From Vallitalea longa (lineage in GTDB: Bacteria > Bacillota > Clostridia > Lachnospirales > Vallitaleaceae): DNA of 64,000 bases. The DNA lies in NCBI RefSeq assembly GCF_027923465.1, contig NZ_BRLB01000005.1, positions 62,001 to 126,000 of the forward strand, given 5' to 3'. The position numbers and the translations under genes are program-made. Of this stretch, positions 9,895-20,025 are shown piece after piece (the stretch's first letter is position 1; every line of letters begins with the position of its first letter). Under the pieces are notes generated by a model. It was not told the DNA's origin. It ran no database searches and saw nothing but the letters and a program-made list of their open reading frames with translations.

Positions 9895-10502
9895 ATATGA
9901 TATATCAAATAAATAAAAATCATATAAAAAAATTTCTTCAGTATTGTGTTGGAATAATGCTAAGTGGGATGGGAATAGCTTTGTGTTATTATACGCAACT
10001 TGGTACAGATCCATTATCTGTTTTTATTGATGGAGTTCATAATGTTACTTACATTACTTATGGTGAGGCTACATTTTCAATAAATATTTTGTTGTGTATA
10101 TTCTTATTTATCTTCAATAAAAAAAGTATTAATTTCGGTTTGATGTTGGCATGTATACTTCCTGGGGTTTTCTTAGATATGTTTTTTTGGATATTCAGTG
10201 AGATTTTACCGGATAATCCACCTCAGATGATTAATGTATTGATTATGTTTATATCTGTAATAATATGTTCTCTGGGTGTTAGTATATATATACATGCTAA
10301 AATAGGAGCTGCACCAGTAGATAGTATTCATTTATTTGTTATAAATAGATTTCATATTAGATACAAATTCGTTAGATTAGCAAGTGATATTATATTTCTC
10401 GCTTTTGGTTTTTTGTTAGGAGGAGTAGTTGGCGTCGGAACAATTATTTCATTGTGTTTTTTTGGAATTTTAACGGATTTCTTTCTGAATAAAATGAATT
10501 AA
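9891..10502 (+). CDS. YczE/YitT-like integral membrane protein
   Basis: About 203 residues with five or six hydrophobic segments. The segment YYTQLGTDPLSVFIDGVH and the later KIGAAPVDSIHLFV are internal repeats characteristic of YczE-type proteins (DUF6198). GTG at 9891 overlaps the previous stop; ATG at 9897 is an alternative, and neither has a clear Shine-Dalgarno site, suggesting coupling to the upstream gene. Function of the family is not established. Last gene before a strong terminator. Confidence 0.78.
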   Translation: MNMIYQINKNHIKKFLQYCVGIMLSGMGIALCYYTQLGTDPLSVFIDGVHNVTYITYGEATFSINILLCIFLFIFNKKSINFGLMLACILPGVFLDMFFWIFSEILPDNPPQMINVLIMFISVIICSLGVSIYIHAKIGAAPVDSIHLFVINRFHIRYKFVRLASDIIFLAFGFLLGGVVGVGTIISLCFFGILTDFFLNKMN

Positions 10503-10506
10503 AATT

Positions 10507-10575
10507 AAAGAGACTATTTAAAATGATTTATTGAGATATTAAATATAAATTCATTTTGGATGAGTCTCTTTTAGT
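10507..10575 (+). terminator. Branched terminator after the sugar-uptake operon
   Basis: Outer stem AAAGAGACT (10507-10515) pairs with AGTCTCTTT (10563-10571); inner stem AAAATGA (10520-10526) pairs with TCATTTT (10551-10557). The outer stem ends in a short T-run. It lies four bases after the YczE-like stop codon. Confidence 0.75.
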
Positions 10576-10584
10576 TATGTATTC

Positions 10585-10690
10585 GCTACGTCTCATAAAA
10601 TATTTCAAGGAAAATAGAAATTAGAACCTTCTTATTTAATTAAAAGGCTTTTGAGAATAAAAATATAGGTGTTTCTTCTATTTGCGAATT
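10585..10690. repeat. Copy A of a roughly 107-bp dispersed non-coding element
   Basis: From GCTACGTCTCATAAAA to TTCTTCTATTTGCG this stretch matches 47082-47190 along its full length with scattered substitutions and small gaps. Shared paired segments: AAATAGAA with TTCTATTT near the ends, and an inner CCT...TTTAATTAAAAGG hairpin. There is no conserved reading frame. It could be a MITE-like mobile element or a structured RNA; the sequence does not distinguish these. It lies just before the second AraC/GyrI gene. Confidence 0.7.
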
Positions 10691-10750
10691 ATGAATAGAC
10701 TTAAAAATGAATTAATCTTATAATTATATTAGATAGCACGAAGAGGTGAA

Positions 10751-11689
10751 ATGATGGAACTCATTTACAATAAATCAAGATTAACTTATATATCTAATAT
10801 CAATAAGGTACAAGATTACATTGAAAAGAATCTAGAAGAAGATTTGACTATAGATGAACTTGCTCGTATAGCATCTTTTTCACGTTTCCATTTCCAGAGA
10901 ATCTATAAACAGATGACAGGAGAGAGCTTGTACAGTTATATAAAGAGACTTCGTTTGGAAAGAGCTGCATTTATTCTAGATACTAACAAAAACAGATCAA
11001 TACAGGATATATCGCTATCACTTGGCTATGCTAACCAAGCATCTTTTGCAAAGGCTTTCAAGAATACATATGGCGTTAGTGCCAGTAGCTATAGAAATTC
11101 AAATAAATCATATAGAGATACAATTCATAGAAACTCGAATATCAATTATAATAATACGAATAATAGCACAAATGGAAAAGTGTATGACAATATAATCAGC
11201 TATAATAGACCTATAAAATTATCTGTTCAGATTATTGATCCTATAGAAGCAATCTATACAAGGCATACTGGTTCATATGCAGGAGATAGTGAACTTTTTG
11301 AACAATTATTCAATAAACTATATTCATATGTAGTTTCTCATAACTATTTAGAAAAAGATTCGCAGTGGTTTGCTGTTTATCATGATTTTGGGGAACTGAC
11401 TAGTGAAGATAAGCTTAGAATGAGTGTGTGTATGTCAATTAATAAGAATATAAGGACTTGTGATGAATTTGGCAGTATGATTTTAGAAGGTGGTAAATAT
11501 GCAGTTGGAAAGTTCTTTATCAAACCAGATGAATATCAGCTGGCTTGGAATTACATGTTGTCGAAATGGTTACCTGAAAGTAGTTATGTACCAGATGATA
11601 GACTATCTTTTGAATATTATCCACCAGAAAACAATGAAAATAGCCAGGAGAGATTAGTTGATATTTTTATACCGATAGCTCCCTTATAA
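10751..11689 (+). CDS. AraC-family regulator with GyrI-like domain (linked to UvrA-like protein)
   Basis: 312 residues. The N-terminus carries two helix-turn-helix motifs (IDELARIASFSRFHFQRIYK; IQDISLSLGYANQASFAKAF). A serine/asparagine-rich linker spans about residues 115-145, then a GyrI-like effector domain (QIIDPIEAIYTRHTGSYAG) ends the protein. GAGGTG at 10743-10748 sits directly before ATG 10751; ATG 10754 is an equally possible start. The UvrA-like fusion starts 10 bases after the stop, so this is probably its drug- or ligand-responsive activator, repeating the sensor-plus-ABC design at 1.3-4.4 kb. Confidence 0.88.
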   Translation: MMELIYNKSRLTYISNINKVQDYIEKNLEEDLTIDELARIASFSRFHFQRIYKQMTGESLYSYIKRLRLERAAFILDTNKNRSIQDISLSLGYANQASFAKAFKNTYGVSASSYRNSNKSYRDTIHRNSNINYNNTNNSTNGKVYDNIISYNRPIKLSVQIIDPIEAIYTRHTGSYAGDSELFEQLFNKLYSYVVSHNYLEKDSQWFAVYHDFGELTSEDKLRMSVCMSINKNIRTCDEFGSMILEGGKYAVGKFFIKPDEYQLAWNYMLSKWLPESSYVPDDRLSFEYYPPENNENSQERLVDIFIPIAPL

Positions 11690-11699
11690 GGAGGTAATT

Positions 11700-14600
11700 A
11701 TGAAAGAAATAAAGTTTCAAGCAATTGGAGGTTACAACTTACTGAAACAATCAGAAACCACAGATAAATATAAGACAGAAATTGTACTCATAGAAAAATA
11801 TAAAAAAGCAGCTACTAAATTAAGTTATTTCAGTCATTGCCTTATATTTACGAAACAAGAAGAAAGACTTATGTGTTATGGAGTTAGAATTAATGATGTT
11901 AATGAAAAAACAGGAGAGATAATTGTTGAAGGAAGTAAAATCTCAGGCGATATCATAGATATAAAAGCATATTTCCCTTGTGAAGAAAGAATAACAGAAG
12001 AACTATCTTCACGATACAACAAAGAACAACGTTCCGTGATTATTCCCTTCAAGAATCAAGAGATAGGAAAATACATGTATATCAATAAAAAAAGTGTGAT
12101 ACATGTTGAAGAATCAAATAATCAAATAGGTCATGAAATGGCATCAGCTCTTGAAAATATTCATCAAGGGGATTATCTAAGGATCTTATGGTGGTTCCAC
12201 AAACATAATAAAAAGGAGCTAAGAAATATTTGCATGGTCACTCCTCCATATGAAAATGCACCAAGAAGTGGAGTCTTTGCTACAAGATCACCTGTAAGAC
12301 CCAATCCAATTGCATCCACAGTTGTTAAGGTCAAATCTGTGGATAAGTATAATCATTTTATTGAAGTCTGTGGATTTGATGGATTTGAAAACACTAGAAT
12401 CCTACAGATCATGTCTTACAGTAGTGTTCCTATCTTCAATAATGTCAAAGTCCCTGATTGGGTAGAGCATTGGACCAATCATAAAATCTTTGAAGAAACT
12501 AATTTAGATAATAGGATAGAAAATATGACCAATCAAAAAGAGGTTGCCGCCAAACATGTATTTATACAAGAACTAGAACCATCAAATTTAGAATTGAACC
12601 AAGCAGGTTCTAATGAGATAGTCATAAAAAATGCATCTATCAATAATCTGAAGAACATATCATTAAAAATACCAAAAGAAAAAATAACAGTTATAACAGG
12701 AGTTAGTGGTAGTGGAAAATCAAGTCTTGCATTTGATACCATCTATTACGAAAGCAGAAAACAATTTATGGACCTTATCGCATCTAGTGTATATACATTC
12801 AATAACCTTAATGATTCTAAAGTAGAGAAGATAACAGGACTACAGCCTGCAATCGCCATCGATCAGAGAAATTTAGTCATGAATCCAAGGTCAACAGTAG
12901 GTTCAGTATCCAAAGCAGGAGAATATCTAAAACTATTATTTGCTACAATCGGTAGAAGGATATGTCCATATTGCCATGAAGTAGTTCCAGAAAATAATGT
13001 TTGCAGTAAGTGCAAAGCTATATTTTTTGCATTGACACCATCATTATTTAGTCAAAATAATCCTGACTACATGTGTCCTGCTTGTAAAGGATTAGGTAAA
13101 GAAATGCAGATAGATGTTAATCTCATTGTAGAGGAACCAAATAAATCTATTTTAGATGGTGCTTCAACATGGTGGGGGAATCTGAGAAAACATAGAGAGA
13201 ATCCCAATGCCAATTGGATGAAAGGAGAAGTATTGGCATTGGCTGAGGATATGAATGAAGATCTGGAAGTGCCTTTTAAGGAACTTACGGATGATTTTAA
13301 GAAACAACTTTTCTATGGTAGTAATGGGAGAGAAGTTACTCTTGATTATGTTAATTCTAATGGAAGAAAAGGAATTATTACTAGACCTGTTGAGGGTGCT
13401 GTTAATATAATGTACAGATTATTGAAAAGTAAGAACGGTGATAAATCTATCAAATACCTAGAACATTATTTAATAAAGAAGACTTGTAGTTCTTGCAACG
13501 GAGAAAGATTGAAAGAAGAAGGACGTCTTGTATATGTAGGTAATAAACGTTATCCAGAAGTTGTTTCCATGAATATAGATAATCTGAGAGACTGGTGTCA
13601 TACAACTTATAATAGTTTAGATAATGTAGAGAGGGAAAAGACAAAATCAATATTCATTAAATTATTGTATAACCTTAAAAAAATTCAACAGGTAGGGTTA
13701 GGTTATCTAAGTCTTAATAGAAGTATACCAACTCTATCAGGGGGAGAAGCCAGAAGACTGAAATTATCAGCACAATTTGGCTCAGGGCTTTCAAATATAC
13801 TTTATATAATGGATGAACCTTCTAAAGGACTACATCCAAGAGATTATTTAATGCTAATAAGGACTATAGAAGAGCTAAAAAAACTAAATAATACTATCAT
13901 CATAGTTGAGCATAAGAAAGATTTTATTGAAGCAGGGGATTATTTAGTAGAAATTGGTCCTGAAGCAGGAAAATATGGAGGGCAACTTATAAGAGCAGAG
14001 GAAATCAGAAAAGAGGGAAAAGATAATATAAATAATGTTATTGAAACACATCATCATAAAAATAATCTAATTAGTCACAGATATGATTTATATCTACAAC
14101 CTATAGACAAATCAGTTGATAAGGATAGACTATTAAGATTAACATGTGCATCAACGAATAATTTAAAGAACATCGACATTAATATACCCTTATCAAAAAT
14201 GATTTGTGTTGTTGGAGTAAGCGGTTCAGGTAAGAGTTCCTTAATATCACAGACTTTGTATCCTGCAATTCAAAAAGAGCTAAATAAGAAAACTGAGTCT
14301 CAGGGAGAATATAAAGGAATAGAATGTGTAAGTAATATAAGAGAAGTACATTTCGTGAGTCAAAGTGCTATAGGTAAAACGTCAAGATCAAATCCAGCAA
14401 CATATTCAGGAGTATTTGATTTAATTAGAGATTTTTATTCTGATTTAGATGAGGCTAGGAAGAATAAACTCACAAAAGAACATTTTAGTTTCAACAGTAA
14501 GAAGGGACAATGCCCTAAATGTAAGGGTTTAGGTCGCACAGTTGTTCCAATGCATTTCATGCCTGATATATCTACTACATGTACTGAATGCAAAGGTAAA

Positions 14601-15065
14601 AAATATATAGGTAAAGTTCTACAAGTGAAATATAAGGGGTATTCTATTGCCGATTTATTAGATATGGAAATAAGAGAAGTAAAAGAAATATTTGAGGATC
14701 AAAAGAATATATATACTATTCTAGATATGCTAGATAAAATTGGAGTGTCATATATAAAACTAGGACAAAGCGCTACTACTTTATCAGGAGGAGAAGCACA
14801 GCGAATTAAATTAGCAAGAAATCTATGTTCTGGCAAAGCAAAAGATGTATTATATATACTAGATGAACCGACAGCAGGCTTGCATGATAAAGATGTAAAA
14901 AAACTATTGCTTATCTTAAAAGAATTAACTAATTATAGAGCAACCGTTATTGTTATAGAACATAATCCCATATTTATTAAGGAAGCTGATTATATAATAG
15001 AAATGGGACCTGAAGGTGGAGAACGAGGTGGATATATAGTTGATGAGGGTTGGCTAAATAACTGA
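11700..15065 (+). CDS. TrmO-like / UvrA2-like ABC fusion protein
   Basis: 1121 residues. Residues about 1-100 look like a degenerate TrmO (TsaA-type) module and about 110-275 a fuller one with GVFATRSPVRPNPIAST, close to the family signature ATRSPxRPNPIG. Residues about 300-1121 are UvrA-like: Walker A GVSGSGKSS (about 334 and 840), signatures TLSGGEARRLKL and TLSGGEAQRIKL, Walker B YIMDEPSKGLH and YILDEPTAGLH, and several CxxC zinc sites. Only about 30 residues separate CPYC...CSKC from LTPSLFSQNNP, where canonical UvrA has the UvrB-binding domain, so this is the UvrA2/DrrC class linked to drug tolerance rather than excision repair. GGAGG at 11691-11695 sets the ATG. Confidence 0.88.
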   Translation: MKEIKFQAIGGYNLLKQSETTDKYKTEIVLIEKYKKAATKLSYFSHCLIFTKQEERLMCYGVRINDVNEKTGEIIVEGSKISGDIIDIKAYFPCEERITEELSSRYNKEQRSVIIPFKNQEIGKYMYINKKSVIHVEESNNQIGHEMASALENIHQGDYLRILWWFHKHNKKELRNICMVTPPYENAPRSGVFATRSPVRPNPIASTVVKVKSVDKYNHFIEVCGFDGFENTRILQIMSYSSVPIFNNVKVPDWVEHWTNHKIFEETNLDNRIENMTNQKEVAAKHVFIQELEPSNLELNQAGSNEIVIKNASINNLKNISLKIPKEKITVITGVSGSGKSSLAFDTIYYESRKQFMDLIASSVYTFNNLNDSKVEKITGLQPAIAIDQRNLVMNPRSTVGSVSKAGEYLKLLFATIGRRICPYCHEVVPENNVCSKCKAIFFALTPSLFSQNNPDYMCPACKGLGKEMQIDVNLIVEEPNKSILDGASTWWGNLRKHRENPNANWMKGEVLALAEDMNEDLEVPFKELTDDFKKQLFYGSNGREVTLDYVNSNGRKGIITRPVEGAVNIMYRLLKSKNGDKSIKYLEHYLIKKTCSSCNGERLKEEGRLVYVGNKRYPEVVSMNIDNLRDWCHTTYNSLDNVEREKTKSIFIKLLYNLKKIQQVGLGYLSLNRSIPTLSGGEARRLKLSAQFGSGLSNILYIMDEPSKGLHPRDYLMLIRTIEELKKLNNTIIIVEHKKDFIEAGDYLVEIGPEAGKYGGQLIRAEEIRKEGKDNINNVIETHHHKNNLISHRYDLYLQPIDKSVDKDRLLRLTCASTNNLKNIDINIPLSKMICVVGVSGSGKSSLISQTLYPAIQKELNKKTESQGEYKGIECVSNIREVHFVSQSAIGKTSRSNPATYSGVFDLIRDFYSDLDEARKNKLTKEHFSFNSKKGQCPKCKGLGRTVVPMHFMPDISTTCTECKGKKYIGKVLQVKYKGYSIADLLDMEIREVKEIFEDQKNIYTILDMLDKIGVSYIKLGQSATTLSGGEAQRIKLARNLCSGKAKDVLYILDEPTAGLHDKDVKKLLLILKELTNYRATVIVIEHNPIFIKEADYIIEMGPEGGERGGYIVDEGWLNN

Positions 15066-15245
15066 TAGTATCACCATTAAAGCAAAATGTAATTGCACTT
15101 AATACATAATTGATTTGTCTGATTGTTTATGATATATTTGATATTATACCTTGAATTACTTAAGGTACTTGATAAACTTAAAAAATAAATTAATGAAAAA
15201 ATATGGTAATATATAAATAATAGGTTTTAATATAGGAGGGTTTAT

Positions 15246-16190
15246 ATGGTTAACAAAATTAAAAGAATTATTTATGCTAGCGTAATGGTTTGTATTTTTA
15301 CTCAAGCATTGCCTGTTGCTGCACATGAAACTAATGGCACTGATAGTGTATGTATTAGTATGGAAGTTAATAGTAAAAGAGCATTATTAAACGGTGAACC
15401 AATAACGTTAAATAATGCACCTTTTCTTGAAAATGGTACTGTTTATGTACCACTTAGAGAAATTATCGATCTATACGGTGGGATTGTAGCATATATACAA
15501 GACGAACAAGCTGTTTTAATAGCAATAAAAAGGATAAATGATCTGGGTTATGATCAGGGTTATTTTTCAAAAATATGGATAGGTAAACAAAAGGTTCTTA
15601 CAGATACAGGAGAAGCTTTTATTCATCCAACATATCCAAAAAATTGTGTTCCTATAATAAAAAATAATACAGCTTTTATTCCCGCAGATTATATTGATTT
15701 TTGTTTGGTTGCTAATTCATTGTGGGATGCTGAACGAAATAGAATTATTTTTTATGATTCAAATGATGGTCTGAGAGTGGATAAATTTGTAATTGGTAGC
15801 GATTTTAATTCTCTTGACAAAAATATTAGAAATAGATTTAAAACTACTGGTCGTATTGTAGATCAATCTGAGGATGGTCTATTTAAAATTGAGGTTTATT
15901 CCGATGGAGATATGGAAGTAGCACTTATGACTAATAATGTGATTAATGAAGAAATACCTCCAAAAGAGATATATTCAATTGTATTAATAACGGATAAGTA
16001 TAAGACTTCAAGGGGTTTAAGAGTGGGAGATAGTATAGAAAAATATTGGGATTTGTATGGAAGTACGCAATGGGTACCTGATCATTTTGTTGACAAGGTG
16101 GATGAAAATGGAATAATGACTATCCATTATAATTATTTTTTTATAGTTGAAATAGATAATGGAAAGGTATCAAAAATTATTATCAGATAG
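15246..16190 (+). CDS. Secreted protein with copper-amine-oxidase-N-like domain
   Basis: 314 residues. A signal peptide ends near ALPVAAHE (about residue 27). Residues 40-160 match the Cu_amine_oxidN1 module common in clostridial wall proteins: SKRALLNGEPITLNNAP, NGTVYVPLREIIDLYGG, FIPADYI. The C-terminal half (about 180-314) contains a GLRVGDSIEKYWDLYGS segment like those in clostridial surface proteins that fold on it. Despite the domain name, no oxidase activity is implied. GGAGG at 15236-15240 supports the start. Substrate and partners unknown. Confidence 0.78.
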   Translation: MVNKIKRIIYASVMVCIFTQALPVAAHETNGTDSVCISMEVNSKRALLNGEPITLNNAPFLENGTVYVPLREIIDLYGGIVAYIQDEQAVLIAIKRINDLGYDQGYFSKIWIGKQKVLTDTGEAFIHPTYPKNCVPIIKNNTAFIPADYIDFCLVANSLWDAERNRIIFYDSNDGLRVDKFVIGSDFNSLDKNIRNRFKTTGRIVDQSEDGLFKIEVYSDGDMEVALMTNNVINEEIPPKEIYSIVLITDKYKTSRGLRVGDSIEKYWDLYGSTQWVPDHFVDKVDENGIMTIHYNYFFIVEIDNGKVSKIIIR

Positions 16191-16246
16191 ACTTAGATTA
16201 TGATGCCTATGTGTATTATAATAATAATGGAGGTTAATAATAAAAG

Positions 16247-16438
16247 ATGATATATAATAAAGACAAAAAAAAGAGATGGATTGATTATGTATTAATATTT
16301 CTATTATCCATAATTTTACATTTATTAAACGTTTATGAATTAGATATGAAAGTTATAATTGTTACAGTATTATCAAGTTGTATAATAGCTGGTATATTAG
16401 GAACAATATCAAATTGGTTAATAAAAACTAGAAATTGA
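16247..16438 (+). CDS. Small two-helix membrane protein
   Basis: 63 residues: a basic N-terminus (MIYNKDKKKRWIDY), one hydrophobic helix (VLIFLLSIILHLLNVY), a short loop, a second helix (VIIVTVLSSCIIAGILGTI) and a basic tail. GGAGG at 16229-16233 lies 13 bases upstream, somewhat long. It is 56 bases downstream of the secreted protein and may be co-transcribed. Not recognised; small phage-holin-like or accessory membrane proteins look similar. Confidence 0.55.
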   Translation: MIYNKDKKKRWIDYVLIFLLSIILHLLNVYELDMKVIIVTVLSSCIIAGILGTISNWLIKTRN

Positions 16439-16509
16439 ATAATCTAAATATGACAATAATTTTCAATTCTTTAACCAAGACAAACAAACTAGAAAACCTA
16501 AATATTTAA

Positions 16510-18092
16510 TCATGTATTGATTTTTCTGTATTCGGATGGACTAAGTCCAGTATGTTTTTTGAAAATATGAGAAAAATATGCAGCATCTTCAAAGCCAACC
16601 ATAGAAGCTATCTTATATGTTTTGTCATCACAGGCTTTTAATAGTTGCTTAGATTTTTCTATTCTTATTTTTGTAATAGTATTAGTTAATGTTTCACCTG
16701 TTTCCTTTCTGAATAAACGGCTTAAATAGGAACTGTTGACGTGGACAATATCAGCTAGTTCTTCTAATTTGATAGTATGGACATAATTATTTTCTATATA
16801 GTCTATAGTTTTTTTATGACACTATTACTTTGTAAGGACATATTTATCAATGCTTCATTAGTTGATTTCAAGATTATTTCTAGAACATCTGATAATCTTG
16901 AAATAGATTGGCATTGTATGATTTCATTATATATGTCCTTTGATTCAGATATGATATCAGATAAATTGATGTTGTAAGTGTTCAACAGTCTGGAACAACA
17001 TGAACATATATGTAGACTACTGGCTTTTATATATGAAATGGGTTCTTGTTTGCTTCTTTGGTCATTTAGTAGTTCATGCATCAATAAGGTAGCTTTTTCT
17101 AAGTTGCCATATTGTATTAATTCAATGATTGAATTAATAGTTGTAAATGCTTTATTTACTTTAGATTGAGATTTATTGTTAGTATACTCACTATAGATTG
17201 ATATACTACTCTTATCGTAAAATCGATAACTTGAGCATTCATAAGCTTCTTCATATGCGATAGGAATTTCAAAGTGATTTTTATGTTGATTACTGATACC
17301 TATATTTATTGAGCAATCAGTGAAGCTCTTAGTAGATTCTATTAGATTATCACATAGTGAAATTAGATATTCCGATAAGTGATTATTTTCTTTATCGAAA
17401 GATATTAAAGTACAAAGTGTCATAGTTTCACAAGTGACAGTTATGTGACTTTTATCTTCTAATAACGTAGATAACATATTCTTGAATTTTTTCATAAAGC
17501 AGCTAGGAAGTTTTTTATTACAGGTAGTGTTAAAACTAAAAATCATTATATAAAAGGTATGGATGTCAAGATTCAATTCAAACATTTTATCGTCTATATC
17601 CAAGTTATTATCTACTGCTTCATTTATGTAGTCGATAATAAACTTTTCTTGCATTTCCTGTAAGTTTTCTGAGATTTTTTCATTTAATGTTTTGATTTTG
17701 TACTTACTATTTTGTTCTTCTGATATGATTTTTTTGGCTTTCTTTACTGCAGCTATAATACTTTCGGTTGACGAAGGTTTCAGTACAAAATCTATTACGT
17801 CATATTGTATAGCAGATTTGGCATAATCAAAATCAGAATAACCTGTAAGCAAAATGATTTTTTTGCTAGGATCGTTTTCGTATATATATTTAGCTAAATC
17901 TATGCCGCTTAAACCAGGCATTTTGATATCTGCTATTATTATATCTGGATTTTCAGTTATAATTAGATTCTTAGCAGTATTACCGTCACTTGCATCTCCG
18001 ATTATTTTACAATCTATACTTTCCCAATCTATAAAATTGATTAATCCATTACGAATACATGGTTCATCGTCTACTATTATAACTTTATACAT
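16510..18092 (-). CDS. YesN-type response regulator (AraC output), split by an A7 frameshift
   Basis: Read from ATG 18092 (AAGGAG just upstream), the receiver domain has VIIVDDEP, phospho-Asp region PDIIIADIKMPGLSG, and Lys in DFVLKPSS; a helical linker follows. The zero frame stops at 16803 just after SNSVIKK. In the -1 frame the protein resumes at once with IDYIENNYVHTIKLEELADI, two helix-turn-helix motifs and KKHTGLSPSEYRK, ending at TGA 16510-16512. The joint is an A7 run (T7 at 16809-16815 on the plus strand). Restored length is about 527 residues, usual for the family. Either a sequencing or true deletion, or frameshift/slippage expression. Pairs with the kinase upstream (8-base overlap). 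Confidence 0.85.
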
Positions 18093-19920
18093 GCTGATTA
18101 TCTCCTTTGTCAAATGGAATATTAATATTTACTTTAGTGCCTTTACCTATTTTACTTGATATAGATATACCATAATTATTACCATATATTAGTTTTAATC
18201 TGGTATTCACATTTTTTAATCCTATATGTTTGCGTTTGGAATTTATAGAAGTATTGTCTTTATCTATATATATAGTGGATGTGTCAAAACCTATTCCATC
18301 ATCCATAATATTGAATTCAAGTTCTTTTTTGTTTTTCTTAATGAGAATCACTAGAGTACCACTACCTATCTTATTTTCCAAACCGTGAATTATGGCATTC
18401 TCAACTATAGTCTGTATAGAGAGCTTTGGTAAATAATAATCAAGTATGGAATCATCTTGTATAGATACAATAATGTCTATTTTATCACTGAATCTCATTT
18501 TTTGTAAATGTAAGTAAAATTTTACATATTCCAATTCTTCACTGATCTTAATCTTTTCCCTACTGCTGAATGTGAAATTAGCACGAATTAATTTTCCAAG
18601 AGAGTTAATCATTTTATATATCTTTTGATTTTTACATGCAAGTGCTTCCCAACTTATGGTTTCTAGAACATTAAAGAAAAAATGTGGGTTTATCTGAGCT
18701 TGTAGAGCTTGTAATTCAGCTTCTTTTATAAGGAGCTGTTTTTGGTATATTTCATTGAACAGGTATTTGATTTTATCAATCATATCATTGACGGTTATAC
18801 TTATTTCATTTAATTCCATACAATCGTATTCTGGAATTTTTAGAGTAAAATTACTTTGGCTGACTTTTTTTATATTCTTAATAATATCTTTTAGTGGTCT
18901 GGTCACATTAATGATTAAAAAGATACCAATGATAATTGATGCAATAGTAGTTAAGAATATGGTAAATAAATATTTATCCAATATAGTGTTTAGTTTAGAG
19001 GATATTTCTGTTTTTGGAACCATGAGAACAGAGGTCAATCCTAGGTCATTTATATTTTTTGTTATAATAAAATATTTATCATCATCGTAGTCAATTTCTT
19101 TTACTGTATCATTGCTATTAATGAAATTTATCTCAGGTTCAATTTTTGAACCTATCATATTCCTATTCGTATGATAGTATACAGTACCTGCTTCATCATA
19201 TATTATGGAAACCCAATTAGGATTAGAAACTATTTTTTTATACGTACTGTTTAATATGTGTTCATCAATACCTAATACTATTTTACCTAGACTATGGTGG
19301 GAAATAAGGGTTTCTATATCTTTCATGAAATAAATGGTATCAAAAGATTGTGAAGGTGAGATAGAAAATCCATTAGTAATAGGTATTTGGCGATTATTTA
19401 TAAAATCTAAATGGTCTTCAATAATACCGTCATTAGGTAAGTAGTTTCGTAATAGGTGGTAATGGTTTTCATTACTTTGAAAAATAAAAACTGAAGTTAT
19501 TAGTTCACTTGACCAAGCATAATCATGGAGAACACAATACTTCAATTCTGTTTCTATATTTAATTGTGTCAAAGCACGTAAATAATATGTTTGTTCATTG
19601 CTTAAAATATTTTCTAGATTATTTCGTATTTCTTGGTTAGACAATAGTAGAGTGAATGTGTTATCGATCATACGTATTTTTAGAACAATACTATCATTAA
19701 TCTGTTCAATGGATTTGGTTAATTCTTTATTTATACTCTGTGAGGATATATTATTATGTACAAATGAATATAGATACACACCAAAGAGTGTCAAAGGTAT
19801 AAGTGCAGTAAGTGCAACTAATAATAGGATTTTGTATCTTAAGGAATTTCGGTATACATTTAATGTATTAATTATATTGGACTGTTTAGTATTATTTTTT
19901 AGTGATTTATTATTATTCAT
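18085..19920 (-). CDS. YesM-type sensor histidine kinase
   Basis: 611 residues. Membrane helix at about 28-52, extracellular sensor region to about 320, second helix YLFTIFLTTIASIIIGIFLI, HAMP-like segment, then the His_kinase box QINPHFFFNVLETISWEAL and an HATPase domain with ENAIIHGLENK and DDGIGFD. The H-box has FFF where most relatives have FLY. Works with the response regulator encoded next. It diverges from the tctC1 operon at 20229, which is therefore its likely target; the signal would be an extracellular sugar or acid. Confidence 0.9.
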   Translation of the reverse strand: MNNNKSLKNNTKQSNIINTLNVYRNSLRYKILLLVALTALIPLTLFGVYLYSFVHNNISSQSINKELTKSIEQINDSIVLKIRMIDNTFTLLLSNQEIRNNLENILSNEQTYYLRALTQLNIETELKYCVLHDYAWSSELITSVFIFQSNENHYHLLRNYLPNDGIIEDHLDFINNRQIPITNGFSISPSQSFDTIYFMKDIETLISHHSLGKIVLGIDEHILNSTYKKIVSNPNWVSIIYDEAGTVYYHTNRNMIGSKIEPEINFINSNDTVKEIDYDDDKYFIITKNINDLGLTSVLMVPKTEISSKLNTILDKYLFTIFLTTIASIIIGIFLIINVTRPLKDIIKNIKKVSQSNFTLKIPEYDCMELNEISITVNDMIDKIKYLFNEIYQKQLLIKEAELQALQAQINPHFFFNVLETISWEALACKNQKIYKMINSLGKLIRANFTFSSREKIKISEELEYVKFYLHLQKMRFSDKIDIIVSIQDDSILDYYLPKLSIQTIVENAIIHGLENKIGSGTLVILIKKNKKELEFNIMDDGIGFDTSTIYIDKDNTSINSKRKHIGLKNVNTRLKLIYGNNYGISISSKIGKGTKVNINIPFDKGDNQHV

Positions 19921-20025
19921 TATAGAAAACTCTTTTCATAGATTTATTAGGAAGTATTATCATGTTAATAATTCATAGAACTATTTAACAGTATTCGCTT
20001 ATTCTGGCAATAATCCTTTTAATAT

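Noticed and set aside
15066-15245. Riboswitch before the copper-amine-oxidase-like gene
   Set aside because: Only a weak hairpin (ACCTTGAATTACTTAAGGT) is visible; no conserved class could be recognised.
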